The notes beneath the pieces were generated by a model. That model worked only from the letters and a program-made list of their open reading frames with translations, had not been told where the DNA came from and did not search any database. 64,000 nt of DNA from Buttiauxella agrestis. GTDB taxonomy: Bacteria > Pseudomonadota > Gammaproteobacteria > Enterobacterales > Enterobacteriaceae. The position numbers and the translations under genes were made by a program. The stretch is taken from assembly GCF_900446255.1 (NCBI RefSeq), contig NZ_UIGI01000001.1:4490763-4554762 (forward strand), read 5' to 3'. This document shows, piece by piece, positions 43,587 to 53,297 of this stretch (position 1 is its first letter; every line of letters starts with the position of its first letter).

Positions 43587-44369
43587 ATGCAACAAACCAT
43601 TCAGGTCGCCGCACCAAAACGTAGCTGGTTCTCGCTACTGAGCTGGGCGATTTTGTTAGCGGTCCTCGTTGCGTCCTGGCAAGGCGCGGAAATGGCTCCG
43701 CTGACTCTGTTCCGCGATGCGGGCAACATGGCGACCTTCGCCGCCGATTTCTTCCCGCCTGATTTCAGCCAGTGGCAACAATACCTCGGTGAAATGGGCG
43801 TCACGCTACAAATCGCCGTCTGGGGCACAGCGCTGTCCATCGTGCTTTCCATTCCCTGCGGCCTGATGTGCGCCGACAACCTGGTGCCGTGGTGGATTTA
43901 CCAGCCGATGCGCCGCCTGATGGACGCCTGCCGCGCCATCAACGAAATGGTGTTTGCCATGTTGTTCGTGGTCGCCGTCGGCCTGGGTCCCTTCGCTGGC
44001 GTTTTAGCGCTGTTTATTCACACCACCGGCGTGCTGTCCAAACTGCTTTCTGAAGCGGTGGAAGCTATCGAACCCGGCCCGGTAGAAGGCATTCGCGCCA
44101 CCGGCGCCAACAAACTTGAAGAGATTATCTACGGCGTGCTGCCGCAGGTGATGCCCCTGCTGATTTCCTACTCGCTGTATCGCTTTGAGTCGAACGTCCG
44201 TTCGGCAACGGTGGTTGGTATGGTGGGCGCAGGCGGGATTGGCGTCACACTTTGGGAAGCGATTCGTGGATTCCAGTTCCAGCAAACCTGCGCGCTGATG
44301 ATTGTCATCATCGTCACCGTCAGCCTGTTGGATTTCATGTCGCAACGGTTACGTAAGCATTTCATTTAA
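43587..44369 (+). CDS. phnE: Phosphonate ABC transporter permease
   Basis: A 260-aa inner-membrane permease with about six hydrophobic helices and the ABC coupling loop [20 protein letters not shown]. The frame is intact, unlike E. coli K-12, where an 8-bp duplication inactivates phnE. CGGAG lies before the ATG. Confidence 0.95.
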   Translation: MQQTIQVAAPKRSWFSLLSWAILLAVLVASWQGAEMAPLTLFRDAGNMATFAADFFPPDFSQWQQYLGEMGVTLQIAVWGTALSIVLSIPCGLMCADNLVPWWIYQPMRRLMDACRAINEMVFAMLFVVAVGLGPFAGVLALFIHTTGVLSKLLSEAVEAIEPGPVEGIRATGANKLEEIIYGVLPQVMPLLISYSLYRFESNVRSATVVGMVGAGGIGVTLWEAIRGFQFQQTCALMIVIIVTVSLLDFMSQRLRKHFI

Positions 44370-44385
44370 CGAGGCTTTGTTGAAA

Positions 44386-45111
44386 ATGCACTTATCCAGA
44401 CATCCGACCAGTTACCCGACGCGTTACCAGGAAATCGCCGCCCTGCTCGAAGTGGAGCTGCGTAAAAACTACCGCTGCGGCGACTACCTGCCAGCCGAAA
44501 GCCAACTGGCAGCGCGTTATGAAGTGAATCGCCACACGCTGCGCCGCGCCATCGACCAGTTAGTTGAGAAAGGCTGGGTGCAGCGCCGCCAGGGGATTGG
44601 TGTGTTAGTGCTGATGCGCCCGTTCGACTACCCGTTAAATTCGCAAGCCCGCTTTAGCCAGAACCTGCTCGACCAGGGAAGCCACCCCACCAGCGAGCGC
44701 TTACTCGCGGTACTGCGCCCGGCCTCAAATAGTGTGGCAGACGCGCTCGGCGTCACCGAAGGCGAGAACATTATTCACCTGCGCACACTGCGCCGCGTTA
44801 ACGGCATCGCGGTGTGCCTGATTGACCATTACTTTGCGGAACTGGCCTGGTGGCCCACGCTGCAACAGTTCACCAGCGGTTCGCTGCACGACGTGATTCA
44901 GACCCAACTCGGTATCAACCTCACCCGCACCCAAACACGCATCAGCGCACGCCGCGCTCAGGCCAAAGAAAGTCGCCTGCTGGAGATCCCGAATATGTCT
45001 CCGCTGCTGTGCGTGCGCACTCTCAACCACCATGAAGGTGACGCCTCGCCTGCGGAATACTCCGTCAGCCTGACGCGCGCCGACATGATTGAATTCACCA
45101 TGGAGCACTAA
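44386..45111 (+). CDS. phnF: GntR-family regulator PhnF
   Basis: A 241-aa regulator with a GntR winged helix (LPAESQLAARYEVNRHTLRR) and a UTRA effector domain (about 85-235). In E. coli it is thought to act locally on phn genes, though it is not essential for C-P lyase. The start at 44386 (MHLSRHPTSYPTRYQ) matches E. coli. The frame extends back into phnE but that part is a shadow. It abuts phnG directly. Confidence 0.95.
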   Translation: MHLSRHPTSYPTRYQEIAALLEVELRKNYRCGDYLPAESQLAARYEVNRHTLRRAIDQLVEKGWVQRRQGIGVLVLMRPFDYPLNSQARFSQNLLDQGSHPTSERLLAVLRPASNSVADALGVTEGENIIHLRTLRRVNGIAVCLIDHYFAELAWWPTLQQFTSGSLHDVIQTQLGINLTRTQTRISARRAQAKESRLLEIPNMSPLLCVRTLNHHEGDASPAEYSVSLTRADMIEFTMEH

Positions 45112-45573
45112 ATGGACGCACCGCATTTTGACACCGCACAGCGCCAGCAGTGGATGGCCGTGCTCGCCCACAGCCTGCCGCAAGAGTTGGCCGCCATTTG
45201 GGCAGAACAAAATCTCAACCCTGAATATCAAGTTATCCGCAAGGCCGAAACCGGACTTGCACAAATTCAGGCGCGAATGGGCGCAACCGGGCAACGCTTT
45301 TTTGCCGGTGACGCCACGCTCACCCGCGCCGTGGTGCAGCTCGCCAACGGGACTTACGGCTACAGCTACTTATTAGGGCGCGACAAAGCCCACGCCGAAC
45401 GCTGTGCCGTGATCGACGCGCTAATGCAGGAAAAAGTTCGATTTCAGACTTTACAAGAAACCGTCATTGCGCCTCTGGCCGCAAATCGCGAACAGCGTTT
45501 AGCTGCTCGCCGCACCCAAATTAACAGCAGCCGAGTCGACTTCTTCACTCTGGTTCGCGGAGATAACGCATGA
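45112..45573 (+). CDS. phnG: C-P lyase core subunit PhnG
   Basis: A 153-aa subunit of the PhnGHIJ core complex, which joins with PhnI in forming the triphosphonate nucleotide. It shows the family pieces [19 protein letters not shown] and [20 protein letters not shown]. Its start directly follows the phnF stop and its end overlaps phnH by 4 bp. Confidence 0.95.
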   Translation: MDAPHFDTAQRQQWMAVLAHSLPQELAAIWAEQNLNPEYQVIRKAETGLAQIQARMGATGQRFFAGDATLTRAVVQLANGTYGYSYLLGRDKAHAERCAVIDALMQEKVRFQTLQETVIAPLAANREQRLAARRTQINSSRVDFFTLVRGDNA

Positions 45574-46154
45574 CCCTGATGACCGCTTTCAACCTGCCCG
45601 TCCAGGATGCCCAACAGAGTTTCCGTCGCCTGCTAAAAGCGATGAGCGAGCCGGGCGTAATCGTCGCACTGCATTCCCTGCAACATGGCTGGAAACCGCT
45701 GAATGTCGCCTCCACCAGCGTGCTGCTGACGCTTGCCGATAACGACACTCCGGTGTGGATTAGCGACGCGCTGAGCAATGACGTCACGCTGCAAAATGTC
45801 CGATTTCATACAAATGCTTCAATTTCCTTGACGCCTGAGCACGCGCAGTTTGCCGTTGCCGACGCAGAAATCACCGCCGGGCAGCTCAACGCGCTGGCGC
45901 AAGGCACAGACGTCGCCCCCGACACCAGCGCGACGCTGATTTTGCAGGTGCCGAGCCTGAGCGGCGGGCGCATGTTGCGCTTAACCGGCGCGGGTATTCG
46001 CGAAGAACGCATGATTGCCCCACAACTGCCGGACTGCGTGATCCACGAACTCACCGAACGCCCGCACCCGTTCCCGCTGGGCATCGACCTGATTCTCACC
46101 TGCGGCGACCGCCTGCTGGCAATCCCTCGCACCACTCATGTGGAGGTGTGCTGA
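45570..46154 (+). CDS. phnH: C-P lyase core subunit PhnH
   Basis: A 194-aa subunit of the PhnGHIJ complex, structurally a PLP-transferase-like fold that lacks the cofactor. It opens [20 protein letters not shown] and ends [14 protein letters not shown] as in E. coli. It overlaps phnG by 4 bp and phnI by 1 bp, which implies tight translational coupling and fixed stoichiometry. Confidence 0.95.
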   Translation: MTLMTAFNLPVQDAQQSFRRLLKAMSEPGVIVALHSLQHGWKPLNVASTSVLLTLADNDTPVWISDALSNDVTLQNVRFHTNASISLTPEHAQFAVADAEITAGQLNALAQGTDVAPDTSATLILQVPSLSGGRMLRLTGAGIREERMIAPQLPDCVIHELTERPHPFPLGIDLILTCGDRLLAIPRTTHVEVC

Positions 46155-47218
46155 TGTACGTCGCCGTCAAAGGGGGCGAGAAGGCAATAGCCGCCGCCCA
46201 TCAATTGCAGGAACACAACCGCCGTGGCAATCAAAACCAGGCCGAACTAAGCGTCGCGCAAATCGAGCAGCAGCTTGGCCTGGCAGTGGATCGCGTGATG
46301 ACCGAAGGCGGCATTGCCGACCGGGAACTCGCCGCTCTCGCCATCAAACAGGCCAGCGGCGACATGGTCGAAGCCATCTTTCTGTTGCGCGCTTACCGCA
46401 CCACGCTGCCACGCCTGGCGGTGAGCGAGCCGCTGAACACCGCCGAGATGCGCATCGAGCGCCGAATTTCTGCGGTCTATAAAGACGTGCCGGGCGGGCA
46501 ATTACTCGGCCCGACTTACGATTACACCCACCGTCTGCTGGATTTCACCTTGCTGGCAAACGGCGAAGCGCCACAGCTTAAAACCGCTGATGACCACGCC
46601 GAACCCGCGCCGCACGTATTCAGCCTGCTGGCAAAACAGGGGCTGGCGAAAGCCGAAGAAGATAACGGCGAGAAACCTGACGACATCACCCGCCAACCGC
46701 CGGTTTACCCGTGTTCTCGCTCCTCGCGCCTGCAACAACTGGTGCGCGGCGACGAAGGTTATTTGCTGGCCCTCGCCTATTCCACTCAGCGCGGCTACGG
46801 ACGCAATCACCCGTTTGCCGCAGAGATTCGCAGTGGCTATGTCGATATGGAAATTGTGCCGGAAGAGCTGGGTTTTGCAGTCAACATCGGCGAACTGCTG
46901 ATTACCGAGTGCGAAATGGTCAACGGCTTTGTCGCCCCGGAAAATGAAGACCCGCACTTCACCCGCGGCTACGGGCTGGTGTTCGGCATGAGCGAACGCA
47001 AAGCGATGGCGATGGCGCTGGTTGACCGCGCGCTGCAAGCGCCGGATTACGACGAAACGGTGGCAGGCCCGGCGCAGGACGAAGAGTTTGTGCTGGCCCA
47101 CGCTGATAACGTCGAAGCCGCCGGGTTTGTCTCGCACCTGAAACTGCCGCACTACGTCGATTTCCAGGCCGAACTGGAACTGCTCAAACGTCTGCAAAAG
47201 GAACGTCATCGTGACTAA
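46154..47218 (+). CDS. phnI: C-P lyase core subunit PhnI (nucleosidase-type)
   Basis: A 354-aa subunit that, with PhnG, H and L, replaces the adenine of ATP by the phosphonate to give ribose-1-phosphonate triphosphate. The start at 46154 ([17 protein letters not shown]) matches E. coli and overlaps the phnH stop; two further upstream codons in frame are not used. Conserved blocks include YALAYSTQRGYGRNHPFA-like LALAYSTQRGYGRNHPFA and FVAPENEDPHFTRGYG. Confidence 0.95.
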   Translation: MYVAVKGGEKAIAAAHQLQEHNRRGNQNQAELSVAQIEQQLGLAVDRVMTEGGIADRELAALAIKQASGDMVEAIFLLRAYRTTLPRLAVSEPLNTAEMRIERRISAVYKDVPGGQLLGPTYDYTHRLLDFTLLANGEAPQLKTADDHAEPAPHVFSLLAKQGLAKAEEDNGEKPDDITRQPPVYPCSRSSRLQQLVRGDEGYLLALAYSTQRGYGRNHPFAAEIRSGYVDMEIVPEELGFAVNIGELLITECEMVNGFVAPENEDPHFTRGYGLVFGMSERKAMAMALVDRALQAPDYDETVAGPAQDEEFVLAHADNVEAAGFVSHLKLPHYVDFQAELELLKRLQKERHRD

Positions 47219-48059
47219 GGCACTCTCCGGCTACAACTTTGCTTATCTGGATGAACAAACCAAACGCACCCTGCGTCGCGCCATTCTCAAAGCGGTCGCG
47301 ATTCCGGGTTATCAGGTGCCGTTTGGCGGGCGAGAAATGCCGATGCCCTACGGCTGGGGAACCGGCGGCATCCAGATCACCGCCAGCGTGATTGGCGAAA
47401 ACGACGTGCTGAAGGTGATTGACCAGGGCGCAGACGACACCACCAACGCGGTGTCGATTCGCAACTTCTTCAAGCGCGTCACCAACGTGGCGACCACCGA
47501 ATCCACCGCCGACGCCACGCTGATTCAGACGCGCCACCGCATCCCGGAAACGCCGCTGACGGAAGATCAAATCCTGATTTATCAGGTGCCGATCCCTGAG
47601 CCGCTGCGCTTTATCGAACCGCGTGAAACCGAAACCCGCACTATGCACGCGCTGGAAGAATACGGCGTGATGCAGGTGAAACTGTACGAAGACATCGCCC
47701 GTTTCGGCCATATCGCCACCACTTACGCCTACCCGGTGAAAGTGAACGAACGCTACGTGATGGACCCGTCGCCAATCCCGAAATTCGACAACCCGAAAAT
47801 GGACATGATGCCCGCGCTACAACTGTTCGGTGCCGGGCGTGAAAAACGCATCTACGCGGTGCCGCCGTTCACCCGCGTCGAAAGCCTCGATTTTGACGAC
47901 CATCCGTTTACCGTCCAGCAGTGGGAAGAACCTTGCGCGATTTGCGGCTCGCACCACAGCTACCTTGACGAAGTGGTGCTCGACGACGCGGGCAACCGCA
48001 TGTTCGTCTGCTCCGATACCGATTTCTGCCGCCAGAACAGCGAGGCCGCAAGCTCATGA
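47211..48059 (+). CDS. phnJ: C-P lyase catalytic subunit PhnJ (radical SAM)
   Basis: A 282-aa radical-SAM enzyme that cleaves the carbon-phosphorus bond of ribose-1-phosphonate 5-phosphate. The cluster cysteines are Cys242, Cys245, Cys267 and Cys273 (PCAICGSHHSY and FVCSDTDFC), the E. coli pattern shifted by one. The Gly loop is in YGWGTGGIQITAS. The GTG start at 47211 overlaps phnI by 8 bp. Confidence 0.96.
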   Translation: MTKALSGYNFAYLDEQTKRTLRRAILKAVAIPGYQVPFGGREMPMPYGWGTGGIQITASVIGENDVLKVIDQGADDTTNAVSIRNFFKRVTNVATTESTADATLIQTRHRIPETPLTEDQILIYQVPIPEPLRFIEPRETETRTMHALEEYGVMQVKLYEDIARFGHIATTYAYPVKVNERYVMDPSPIPKFDNPKMDMMPALQLFGAGREKRIYAVPPFTRVESLDFDDHPFTVQQWEEPCAICGSHHSYLDEVVLDDAGNRMFVCSDTDFCRQNSEAASS

Positions 48060-48814
48060 CTCAACCCTTACTTTCGGTCAATAACCTGACCCATCTGTAC
48101 GCACCGGGCAAAGGCTTCAGCGACGTGTCATTCGAGCTTTATCCTGGCGAAGTGCTGGGGATTGTCGGCGAATCTGGCTCCGGTAAAACCACGCTGCTGA
48201 AATCCATTTCCGCACGCCTCGCCCCACAGAATGGCGAAGTGGTGTATCTCGACTCGTCACTGTACGACATGAGCGAAGGCGAGCGCCGCCGCCTGTTGCG
48301 CACCGAGTGGGGAGTGGTTCACCAGCATGCGATGGACGGCCTGCGCCGCCATGTTTCCGCGGGCGGCAACATCGGCGAGCGTTTAATGGCAACCGGCGCA
48401 CGCCATTACGGTGACATTCGTGCCACCGCCGAGCGCTGGTTAGAAGAGGTGGAAATCCCGGCTTCGCGCATCGACGACCTGCCGACCACCTTCTCCGGCG
48501 GGATGCAGCAGCGTTTGCAAATCGCCCGCAACCTGGTGACGCACCCGAAACTGGTGTTTATGGACGAGCCAACCGGCGGGCTGGATGTTTCGGTGCAGGC
48601 GCGTTTGCTCGACCTGCTGCGCGGCCTGGTGCGTGAGCTCAACCTGGCGGTGGTGATTGTCACCCACGATTTGGGCGTGGCGCGTTTGCTGGCCGACCGC
48701 CTGCTGGTGATGAAACAGGGAAAAGTGGTGGAAAGCGGCCTGACCGACCGTGTGCTGGACGATCCGCACCACCCGTATACCCAGTTGTTGGTGTCATCGG
48801 TGTTGCAGAACTGA
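48056..48814 (+). CDS. phnK: C-P lyase ABC-type subunit PhnK
   Basis: A 252-aa ABC ATPase that docks on the PhnGHIJ complex near PhnJ rather than on a membrane permease. Walker A GESGSGKTT, signature TFSGGMQQRLQ and Walker B LVFMDEPTGGLDVS are intact. It overlaps phnJ by 4 bp and is followed by a REP pair before phnL. Confidence 0.95.
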   Translation: MTQPLLSVNNLTHLYAPGKGFSDVSFELYPGEVLGIVGESGSGKTTLLKSISARLAPQNGEVVYLDSSLYDMSEGERRRLLRTEWGVVHQHAMDGLRRHVSAGGNIGERLMATGARHYGDIRATAERWLEEVEIPASRIDDLPTTFSGGMQQRLQIARNLVTHPKLVFMDEPTGGLDVSVQARLLDLLRGLVRELNLAVVIVTHDLGVARLLADRLLVMKQGKVVESGLTDRVLDDPHHPYTQLLVSSVLQN

Positions 48815-48818
48815 CATT

Positions 48819-48902
48819 TGTCGGATGACGACGCTAACGCGTCTTATCCGACCTACGAACGACGAACCTGTAGGTCGGATAAGGCGAAGCCGTCATCCGA
48901 CG
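48819..48902. repeat. REP pair (BIME) between phnK and phnL
   Basis: Two inverted REP copies occupy most of the 115-bp spacer between phnK and phnL. Without them the genes would be almost adjacent as in E. coli. Confidence 0.85.
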
Positions 48903-48929
48903 TCATGGCATACGTTTTAAGGAACCAAT

Positions 48930-49631
48930 ATGTACAGATTACGGGTTGAAAACCTCAGCAAAACCTTTGTGTTACACCATCAACACGGCATCCGTTTGCC
49001 GGTGCTGGCGAATGCCTCGCTGGAAGTGGAATCCGGCGAATGCGTGGTGCTGCACGGCCATTCCGGCAGTGGGAAATCCACTTTGCTGCGCTCGCTGTAC
49101 GCCAACTATTTGCCTGACCAGGGCCATATCTGGGTCAAACATAACGACGAATGGCTCGACATTGTGCAGGCTCCGGCGCGTGACGTGTTGGCAGTGCGCC
49201 GCCAGACCATCGGCTGGGTGAGCCAGTTTTTGCGCGTCATCCCGCGTATTTCTGCGTTAGAGGTGGTGATGCAGCCGCTGCTGGATTTGGGCGTATCGCG
49301 TGACGTCTGTGAAGACAAAGCATCCATGCTGCTGACCCGTCTGAATGTGCCGGAGCGCCTGTGGAACCTGGCTCCATCAACGTTTTCCGGCGGTGAACAG
49401 CAGCGCGTAAACATCGCCCGTGGCTTTATCGTCGACTACCCGATTTTGCTGCTTGATGAACCGACGGCCTCGCTGGATGCGAAAAACAGCGCCGCTGTGG
49501 TGGATTTGATTCTGGAAGCCAAAGCGCGCGGCGCGGCAGTGGTCGGGATTTTCCACGACGAAAGCGTGCGCAACCAGGTCGCAGATCGTTTACACAATAT
49601 GGCAACCGTTGAGGCCAAAAATGATCATTAA
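48930..49631 (+). CDS. phnL: C-P lyase ABC-type subunit PhnL
   Basis: A 233-aa ABC ATPase needed with PhnGHI for forming the triphosphonate intermediate; it can also join the core complex. Walker [10 protein letters not shown], signature [11 protein letters not shown] and Walker [15 protein letters not shown] are intact. AAGGAA precedes the ATG. Its end overlaps phnM by 11 bp. Confidence 0.95.
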   Translation: MYRLRVENLSKTFVLHHQHGIRLPVLANASLEVESGECVVLHGHSGSGKSTLLRSLYANYLPDQGHIWVKHNDEWLDIVQAPARDVLAVRRQTIGWVSQFLRVIPRISALEVVMQPLLDLGVSRDVCEDKASMLLTRLNVPERLWNLAPSTFSGGEQQRVNIARGFIVDYPILLLDEPTASLDAKNSAAVVDLILEAKARGAAVVGIFHDESVRNQVADRLHNMATVEAKNDH

Positions 49632-50757
49632 TAACGTCAAGCTGGTGCTGGAAAATGAAGTGGTTAACGGTTCGCTGGAAGTGGCTGACGGTGTGATCCG
49701 TAATTTTGCCGACAGCCCAAGCCAGTTGCCGCAGGCGCAAGATGGCGAAGGCGGCTGGCTGCTGCCAGGGCTTATCGAGTTGCATACCGACAACCTCGAC
49801 AAATTCTTCACCCCGCGGCCAAAAGTCGACTGGCCCGCGCATTCGGCGATGAGCAGCCACGATGCCTTAATGGTGGCGAGCGGCATCACGACCGTGCTGG
49901 ACGCGGTGGCCCTTGGCGATGTGCGCGACGGCGGCGACCGTCTGGAAAACTTAGAGAAAATGATTAACGCGGTGATGGACAGCCAGGCGCGTGGTGTAAA
50001 CCGCGCCGAGCACCGCCTGCATCTGCGCTGCGAACTACCGCACCACACCACGCTGCCGCTGTTCCAGCAGTTGATCGACCGTGGCGGCGTGTCGCTGGTG
50101 TCGTTGATGGACCATTCGCCAGGCCAGCGTCAGTTCTCCAATCTGGTGAAGTATCGCGAATATTATCAGGGAAAATATCAGCTTAACGACGCCGACATGG
50201 ACCGCTATGAAGCGGAACAGCTGGCGCTGGCTGAACGCTGGTCGCAACCCAACCGCCTGGCGATTGCAGCCGTTTGCCGCGCACGCAATATTTCGCTCGC
50301 CAGTCACGACGACGCCACCCGTGCGCACGTCGCAGAATCTCATGAACTGGGCAGCGTCATCGCCGAATTCCCGACCACGCTGGAAGCCGCACAGGCGTCG
50401 CGCCAGCATGGTTTGAGCGTATTAATGGGCGCACCGAATATCGTGCGAGGCGGGTCGCATTCCGGCAACGTGGCGGCACATGAACTCGCACAAGTTGGCC
50501 TGCTGGATATTCTCTCCTCCGACTATTACCCGGCGAGTTTGATGGATGCCGCGTTCCGGGTGGCTTTTGAAGAAACCAACCCTTTCACCCTGCCGCAGGC
50601 CGTGGCGCTGGTGACGCACAACCCGGCCAAAGCGCTGAATCTTGACGACCGTGGCCAGCTTGCGGAAGGCAAACGTGCCGATATGGTACTGGCGCATCAA
50701 CATGGCGATCACATTCACATCGGCCGCGTCTGGCGTCAGGGAATACGGGTGTTCTGA
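49621..50757 (+). CDS. phnM: Triphosphonate diphosphohydrolase PhnM
   Basis: A 378-aa amidohydrolase-superfamily enzyme that releases pyrophosphate from ribose-1-phosphonate triphosphate. The metal site is in [20 protein letters not shown], where the usual HxH is HTD as in E. coli PhnM, with further ligands in [10 protein letters not shown]. The start at 49621 gives [13 protein letters not shown]; the four upstream codons are not E. coli-like. The stop overlaps the phnN ATG by 1 bp. Confidence 0.95.
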   Translation: MIINNVKLVLENEVVNGSLEVADGVIRNFADSPSQLPQAQDGEGGWLLPGLIELHTDNLDKFFTPRPKVDWPAHSAMSSHDALMVASGITTVLDAVALGDVRDGGDRLENLEKMINAVMDSQARGVNRAEHRLHLRCELPHHTTLPLFQQLIDRGGVSLVSLMDHSPGQRQFSNLVKYREYYQGKYQLNDADMDRYEAEQLALAERWSQPNRLAIAAVCRARNISLASHDDATRAHVAESHELGSVIAEFPTTLEAAQASRQHGLSVLMGAPNIVRGGSHSGNVAAHELAQVGLLDILSSDYYPASLMDAAFRVAFEETNPFTLPQAVALVTHNPAKALNLDDRGQLAEGKRADMVLAHQHGDHIHIGRVWRQGIRVF

Positions 50758-51290
50758 TGAACAAAATAGTCTGGTTGATGGGGCCGTCAGGCTCCGGGAA
50801 AGACAGCCTGCTCGGCGCGCTGCGCCAGCAGGAGAATAATCAACTGCTGGTGGCGCACCGATATATCACCCGCGCCGCCGACGCTGGCTGTGAAAATCAT
50901 ATCGCCTTGAGTGAAAAGGAGTTTACTCAGCGCCAGCGCCAGGGCTTGTTTGCCCTGTGCTGGCAGGCGCATCACCAACGTTACGGCGTGGGCATTGAAC
51001 TGGATATCTGGCTCGATTCCGGGTTCGACGTGGTGGTGAACGGTTCGCGCCAGCATCTGGCCCAGGCGCGGGCGCGTTATGGCAAAGCGTTAGTGCCCAT
51101 TTGCCTGCATGTTTCGACGGACGTGTTGCGCCAGCGCCTTGAAGCTCGCGGGCGCGAAACCGCGCTGCAAATCGAGCAGCGCCTGCAACGTGCGGCGCTT
51201 TACGCCCCGAATTTGGACGAGTGCTTGATACTGAATAACGACGATAGTCTTGATGAATCTGTCTCGTCGTTTATACATTTGATCTATTGA
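50757..51290 (+). CDS. phnN: Ribose 1,5-bisphosphokinase PhnN
   Basis: A 177-aa P-loop kinase ([16 protein letters not shown]) that converts ribose 1,5-bisphosphate, made after C-P cleavage, to PRPP. This links phosphonate breakdown to nucleotide synthesis. It overlaps phnM by 1 bp and is followed by a REP pair. Confidence 0.94.
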   Translation: MNKIVWLMGPSGSGKDSLLGALRQQENNQLLVAHRYITRAADAGCENHIALSEKEFTQRQRQGLFALCWQAHHQRYGVGIELDIWLDSGFDVVVNGSRQHLAQARARYGKALVPICLHVSTDVLRQRLEARGRETALQIEQRLQRAALYAPNLDECLILNNDDSLDESVSSFIHLIY

Positions 51291-51300
51291 GCTGCTTTAA

Positions 51301-51375
51301 TGTCGGATGACGCTACGCTTATCCGACCTACAAGTGCATGATTTTGTAGGGTGGATAAGCGTAGCGTCATCCACC
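51301..51375. repeat. REP pair (BIME) between phnN and phnO
   Basis: Two inverted REP copies fill the 106-bp spacer between phnN and phnO. The second copy ends 21 bp before the phnO start. Confidence 0.85.
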
Positions 51376-51396
51376 AAATTCACAAGGAAACGCGCC

Positions 51397-51855
51397 ATGC
51401 TTGAATTACGCCGCGCCGCACTCGCCGATAGCGATGCCGTTTACGCTTTGATTTGTGAGCTAAAACAGGCGGAATTTAACCGCCAGGCATTTAATGTGGG
51501 TTTTGCCGCTAATCTCGACGATCACAACTTATGCTACCAACTTGCGCTACTGAACGGCGCTGTTGTCGGCATGATCAGTTTGCATATGCAATTTCACCTG
51601 CACCATGTGAACTGGGTCGGTGAAATCCAGGAGCTGGTGGTGATGCCCGCCGCACGCGGCCACGGCGTGGGCAGCAAACTATTAGCCTGGGCAGAAGAAC
51701 AGGCGCGGATTGCAGGCGCGGAACTCACCGAGCTTTCCACCAGCGCCAAACGCCTCGACGCGCACCGTTTCTACCAGCGCGAAGGCTATCAAAATACCCA
51801 TTTCCGCTTTACTAAACTGGTGGAGAATTTGAGTGAGCCTGACGTTAACCCTTAG
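51397..51855 (+). CDS. phnO: Aminoalkylphosphonate N-acetyltransferase PhnO
   Basis: A 152-aa GNAT acetyltransferase. The acetyl-CoA loop is in [20 protein letters not shown], with the family [17 protein letters not shown] at the end. It acetylates aminoalkylphosphonates, which aids use or detoxification of aminomethylphosphonate-type compounds. The start at 51397 has AAGGA upstream; the frame before it is REP sequence. It overlaps phnP by 23 bp. Confidence 0.94.
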   Translation: MLELRRAALADSDAVYALICELKQAEFNRQAFNVGFAANLDDHNLCYQLALLNGAVVGMISLHMQFHLHHVNWVGEIQELVVMPAARGHGVGSKLLAWAEEQARIAGAELTELSTSAKRLDAHRFYQREGYQNTHFRFTKLVENLSEPDVNP

Positions 51856-52591
51856 CGGAACCGGCGGTGCGCAACTGGTGCCCGCCTTCGGCTGCTCTTG
51901 CGCGGCCTGCGAGCGTGCGCGCAATCATCCACACTATCGTCGCAAGCCTTGTAGCGCAGTCGTGAAGTTTAACGACGCGGTCACGCTGCTGGATGCGGGC
52001 ATTCCCGATTTAATGGACCACTGGCAGCCTGGGGAATTTCAGCAGTTTTTACTGACTCATTACCATATGGACCACGTTCAAGGCTTGTTCCCGCTACGTT
52101 GGGGCGTGGGCGATAAAATCCCGGTTTACGGCCCACCGGATGAGCAAGGCTGCGACGATCTGTTTAAACACCCTGGAATTCTCGATTTCAGCCACACGCT
52201 GGAACCGTTCGTCGGGTTTACGCTGCAGGCGCTGCGCATCACCCCCTTGCCGCTCAACCATTCAAAACTCACTTTTGGTTATCTGTTTGAAACTCCGCAC
52301 AGCCGTGTGGCGTGGCTATGCGACACCGCTGGCCTGCCGGAAAAAACGCTGAAGTTTCTGGCGAACAACAAGCCGCAGGTGATAGTGATTGATTGCAGCC
52401 ATGAACCGCGTACCGAAACACCGAAAAACCATTGCGATCTCAATACGGTTATCGAGTTGAATAAACATATGGGCTGCCCGCGCGTGATCCTCACCCACAT
52501 CAGCCATCAATTTGATTGCTGGCTGATGGAGAATGCGTTGCCGCAAGGGTTTGAAGCCGGGTTTGACGGGATGGAGATTTGCGTTGATTAA
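51833..52591 (+). CDS. phnP: Phosphoribosyl cyclic phosphodiesterase PhnP
   Basis: A 252-aa metallo-beta-lactamase-fold phosphodiesterase that opens ribose 1,2-cyclic phosphate 5-phosphate from the PhnJ step to ribose 1,5-bisphosphate. The metal motif is [11 protein letters not shown], with later ligands in LCDTAGLP and LTHISHQFD. The extra zinc site is in [15 protein letters not shown]. Start is GTG inside phnO. Last gene of the operon. Confidence 0.95.
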   Translation: MSLTLTLSGTGGAQLVPAFGCSCAACERARNHPHYRRKPCSAVVKFNDAVTLLDAGIPDLMDHWQPGEFQQFLLTHYHMDHVQGLFPLRWGVGDKIPVYGPPDEQGCDDLFKHPGILDFSHTLEPFVGFTLQALRITPLPLNHSKLTFGYLFETPHSRVAWLCDTAGLPEKTLKFLANNKPQVIVIDCSHEPRTETPKNHCDLNTVIELNKHMGCPRVILTHISHQFDCWLMENALPQGFEAGFDGMEICVD

Positions 52592-52669
52592 TGTCGGATG
52601 ACGCTGCTGTACGACCTACGATTTGTATGCGGTTTTGTAGGGGGGATAAGCCGCAGGCGTCATCCACCG
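52592..52669. repeat. REP pair flanking the RAYT gene on its 3' side
   Basis: One REP copy lies at about 52592-52620 and an inverted copy at about 52637-52669. The second includes the stop codon (TGA, 52660-52662) of the RAYT gene. It is also the likely 3' structure of the phn transcript. Confidence 0.85.
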
Positions 52670-53163
52670 GCTTTTCGTTCTCCGGCTTGAAAAGCTTCGA
52701 CTTTCCCCGCCCAATCTGCCGGATAAAGCCCATTTCTGACATCCCGATGAAATGACGAATACGGCCATTCACCCACGATCTTCACTAATCCATGTTTAAC
52801 CGGATTGATATAAACGTAATCGACATGAGCCTGGTAATCGCGTTCATCCCTGATGCAGTGTTCCCAAAAACGTTTTTGCCAGACGGTGGTGTTTCCAGAA
52901 AGAGATTTTGTGAAGGTCTTTTTGATTGCTCGCCAACGCTGAGAGTAGTTGCTGTCATTTGCAGGTAGCGTCCAGACGCAATGCATATGGTCCGGCAAGA
53001 TAATCCAGGCGTTTATCTCGAAAGGGTGGCGTTGTTTTACCTTTCGAATGGATTGCCTTAACTCAACGATGTTTCTGGTGAGCAAATCGGATTGACGATC
53101 ATGCAGGTTTACAGTGAAGAACCATGTGCCACCCGCAACACGCATACGGCAGTAATTCGACAT
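52660..53163 (-). CDS. REP-associated tyrosine transposase (RAYT)
   Basis: A 167-aa member of the IS200/IS605-like TnpA_REP family, thought to cut and move REP sequences as single strands. The HUH-like metal motif is in WIILPDHMHCVWTLP. Further family motifs are VWQKRFWEHCIRDERDYQAH and YVYINPVKHGLVKIVGEWPY, which holds the catalytic tyrosine region. It is flanked on both sides by REPs of the family dispersed over the whole window. The gene is intact. Confidence 0.93.
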   Translation of the reverse strand: MSNYCRMRVAGGTWFFTVNLHDRQSDLLTRNIVELRQSIRKVKQRHPFEINAWIILPDHMHCVWTLPANDSNYSQRWRAIKKTFTKSLSGNTTVWQKRFWEHCIRDERDYQAHVDYVYINPVKHGLVKIVGEWPYSSFHRDVRNGLYPADWAGKVEAFQAGERKAGG

Positions 53164-53182
53164 TGAAGCATCCTTGTTTGTT

Positions 53183-53215
53183 GTCGGATGACGCTTCGCT
53201 TATCCGACCTACGAA
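53183..53215. repeat. REP element on the 5' side of the RAYT gene
   Basis: A single palindromic REP copy lies 19 bp before the RAYT start codon, in the position expected for a REP-RAYT unit. Confidence 0.88.
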
Positions 53216-53236
53216 GCTACCAGAAGAACATATCAC

Positions 53237-53282
53237 GCGGGTATCCGGTTCTTTTTTCCGTTACCAAAAACCGGATACCCGC
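53237..53282. terminator. Strong hairpin downstream of yjbH
   Basis: Perfect 14-bp arms (53237-53250 with 53269-53282; GCGGGTATCCGGTT and its complement) enclose 18 nt, just past the yjbH stop. No T-run follows the full stem, so it may be a processing or stability structure rather than a simple terminator. Confidence 0.55.
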
Positions 53283-53297
53283 TCGCAAAGTTTTGCT

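Noticed and set aside
52592-53215. Possible CRISPR-like array from the repeated hairpins around 52.6-53.2 kb
   Set aside because: The repeats are inverted REP palindromes around a RAYT gene, not regularly spaced direct repeats, and no cas genes are present.
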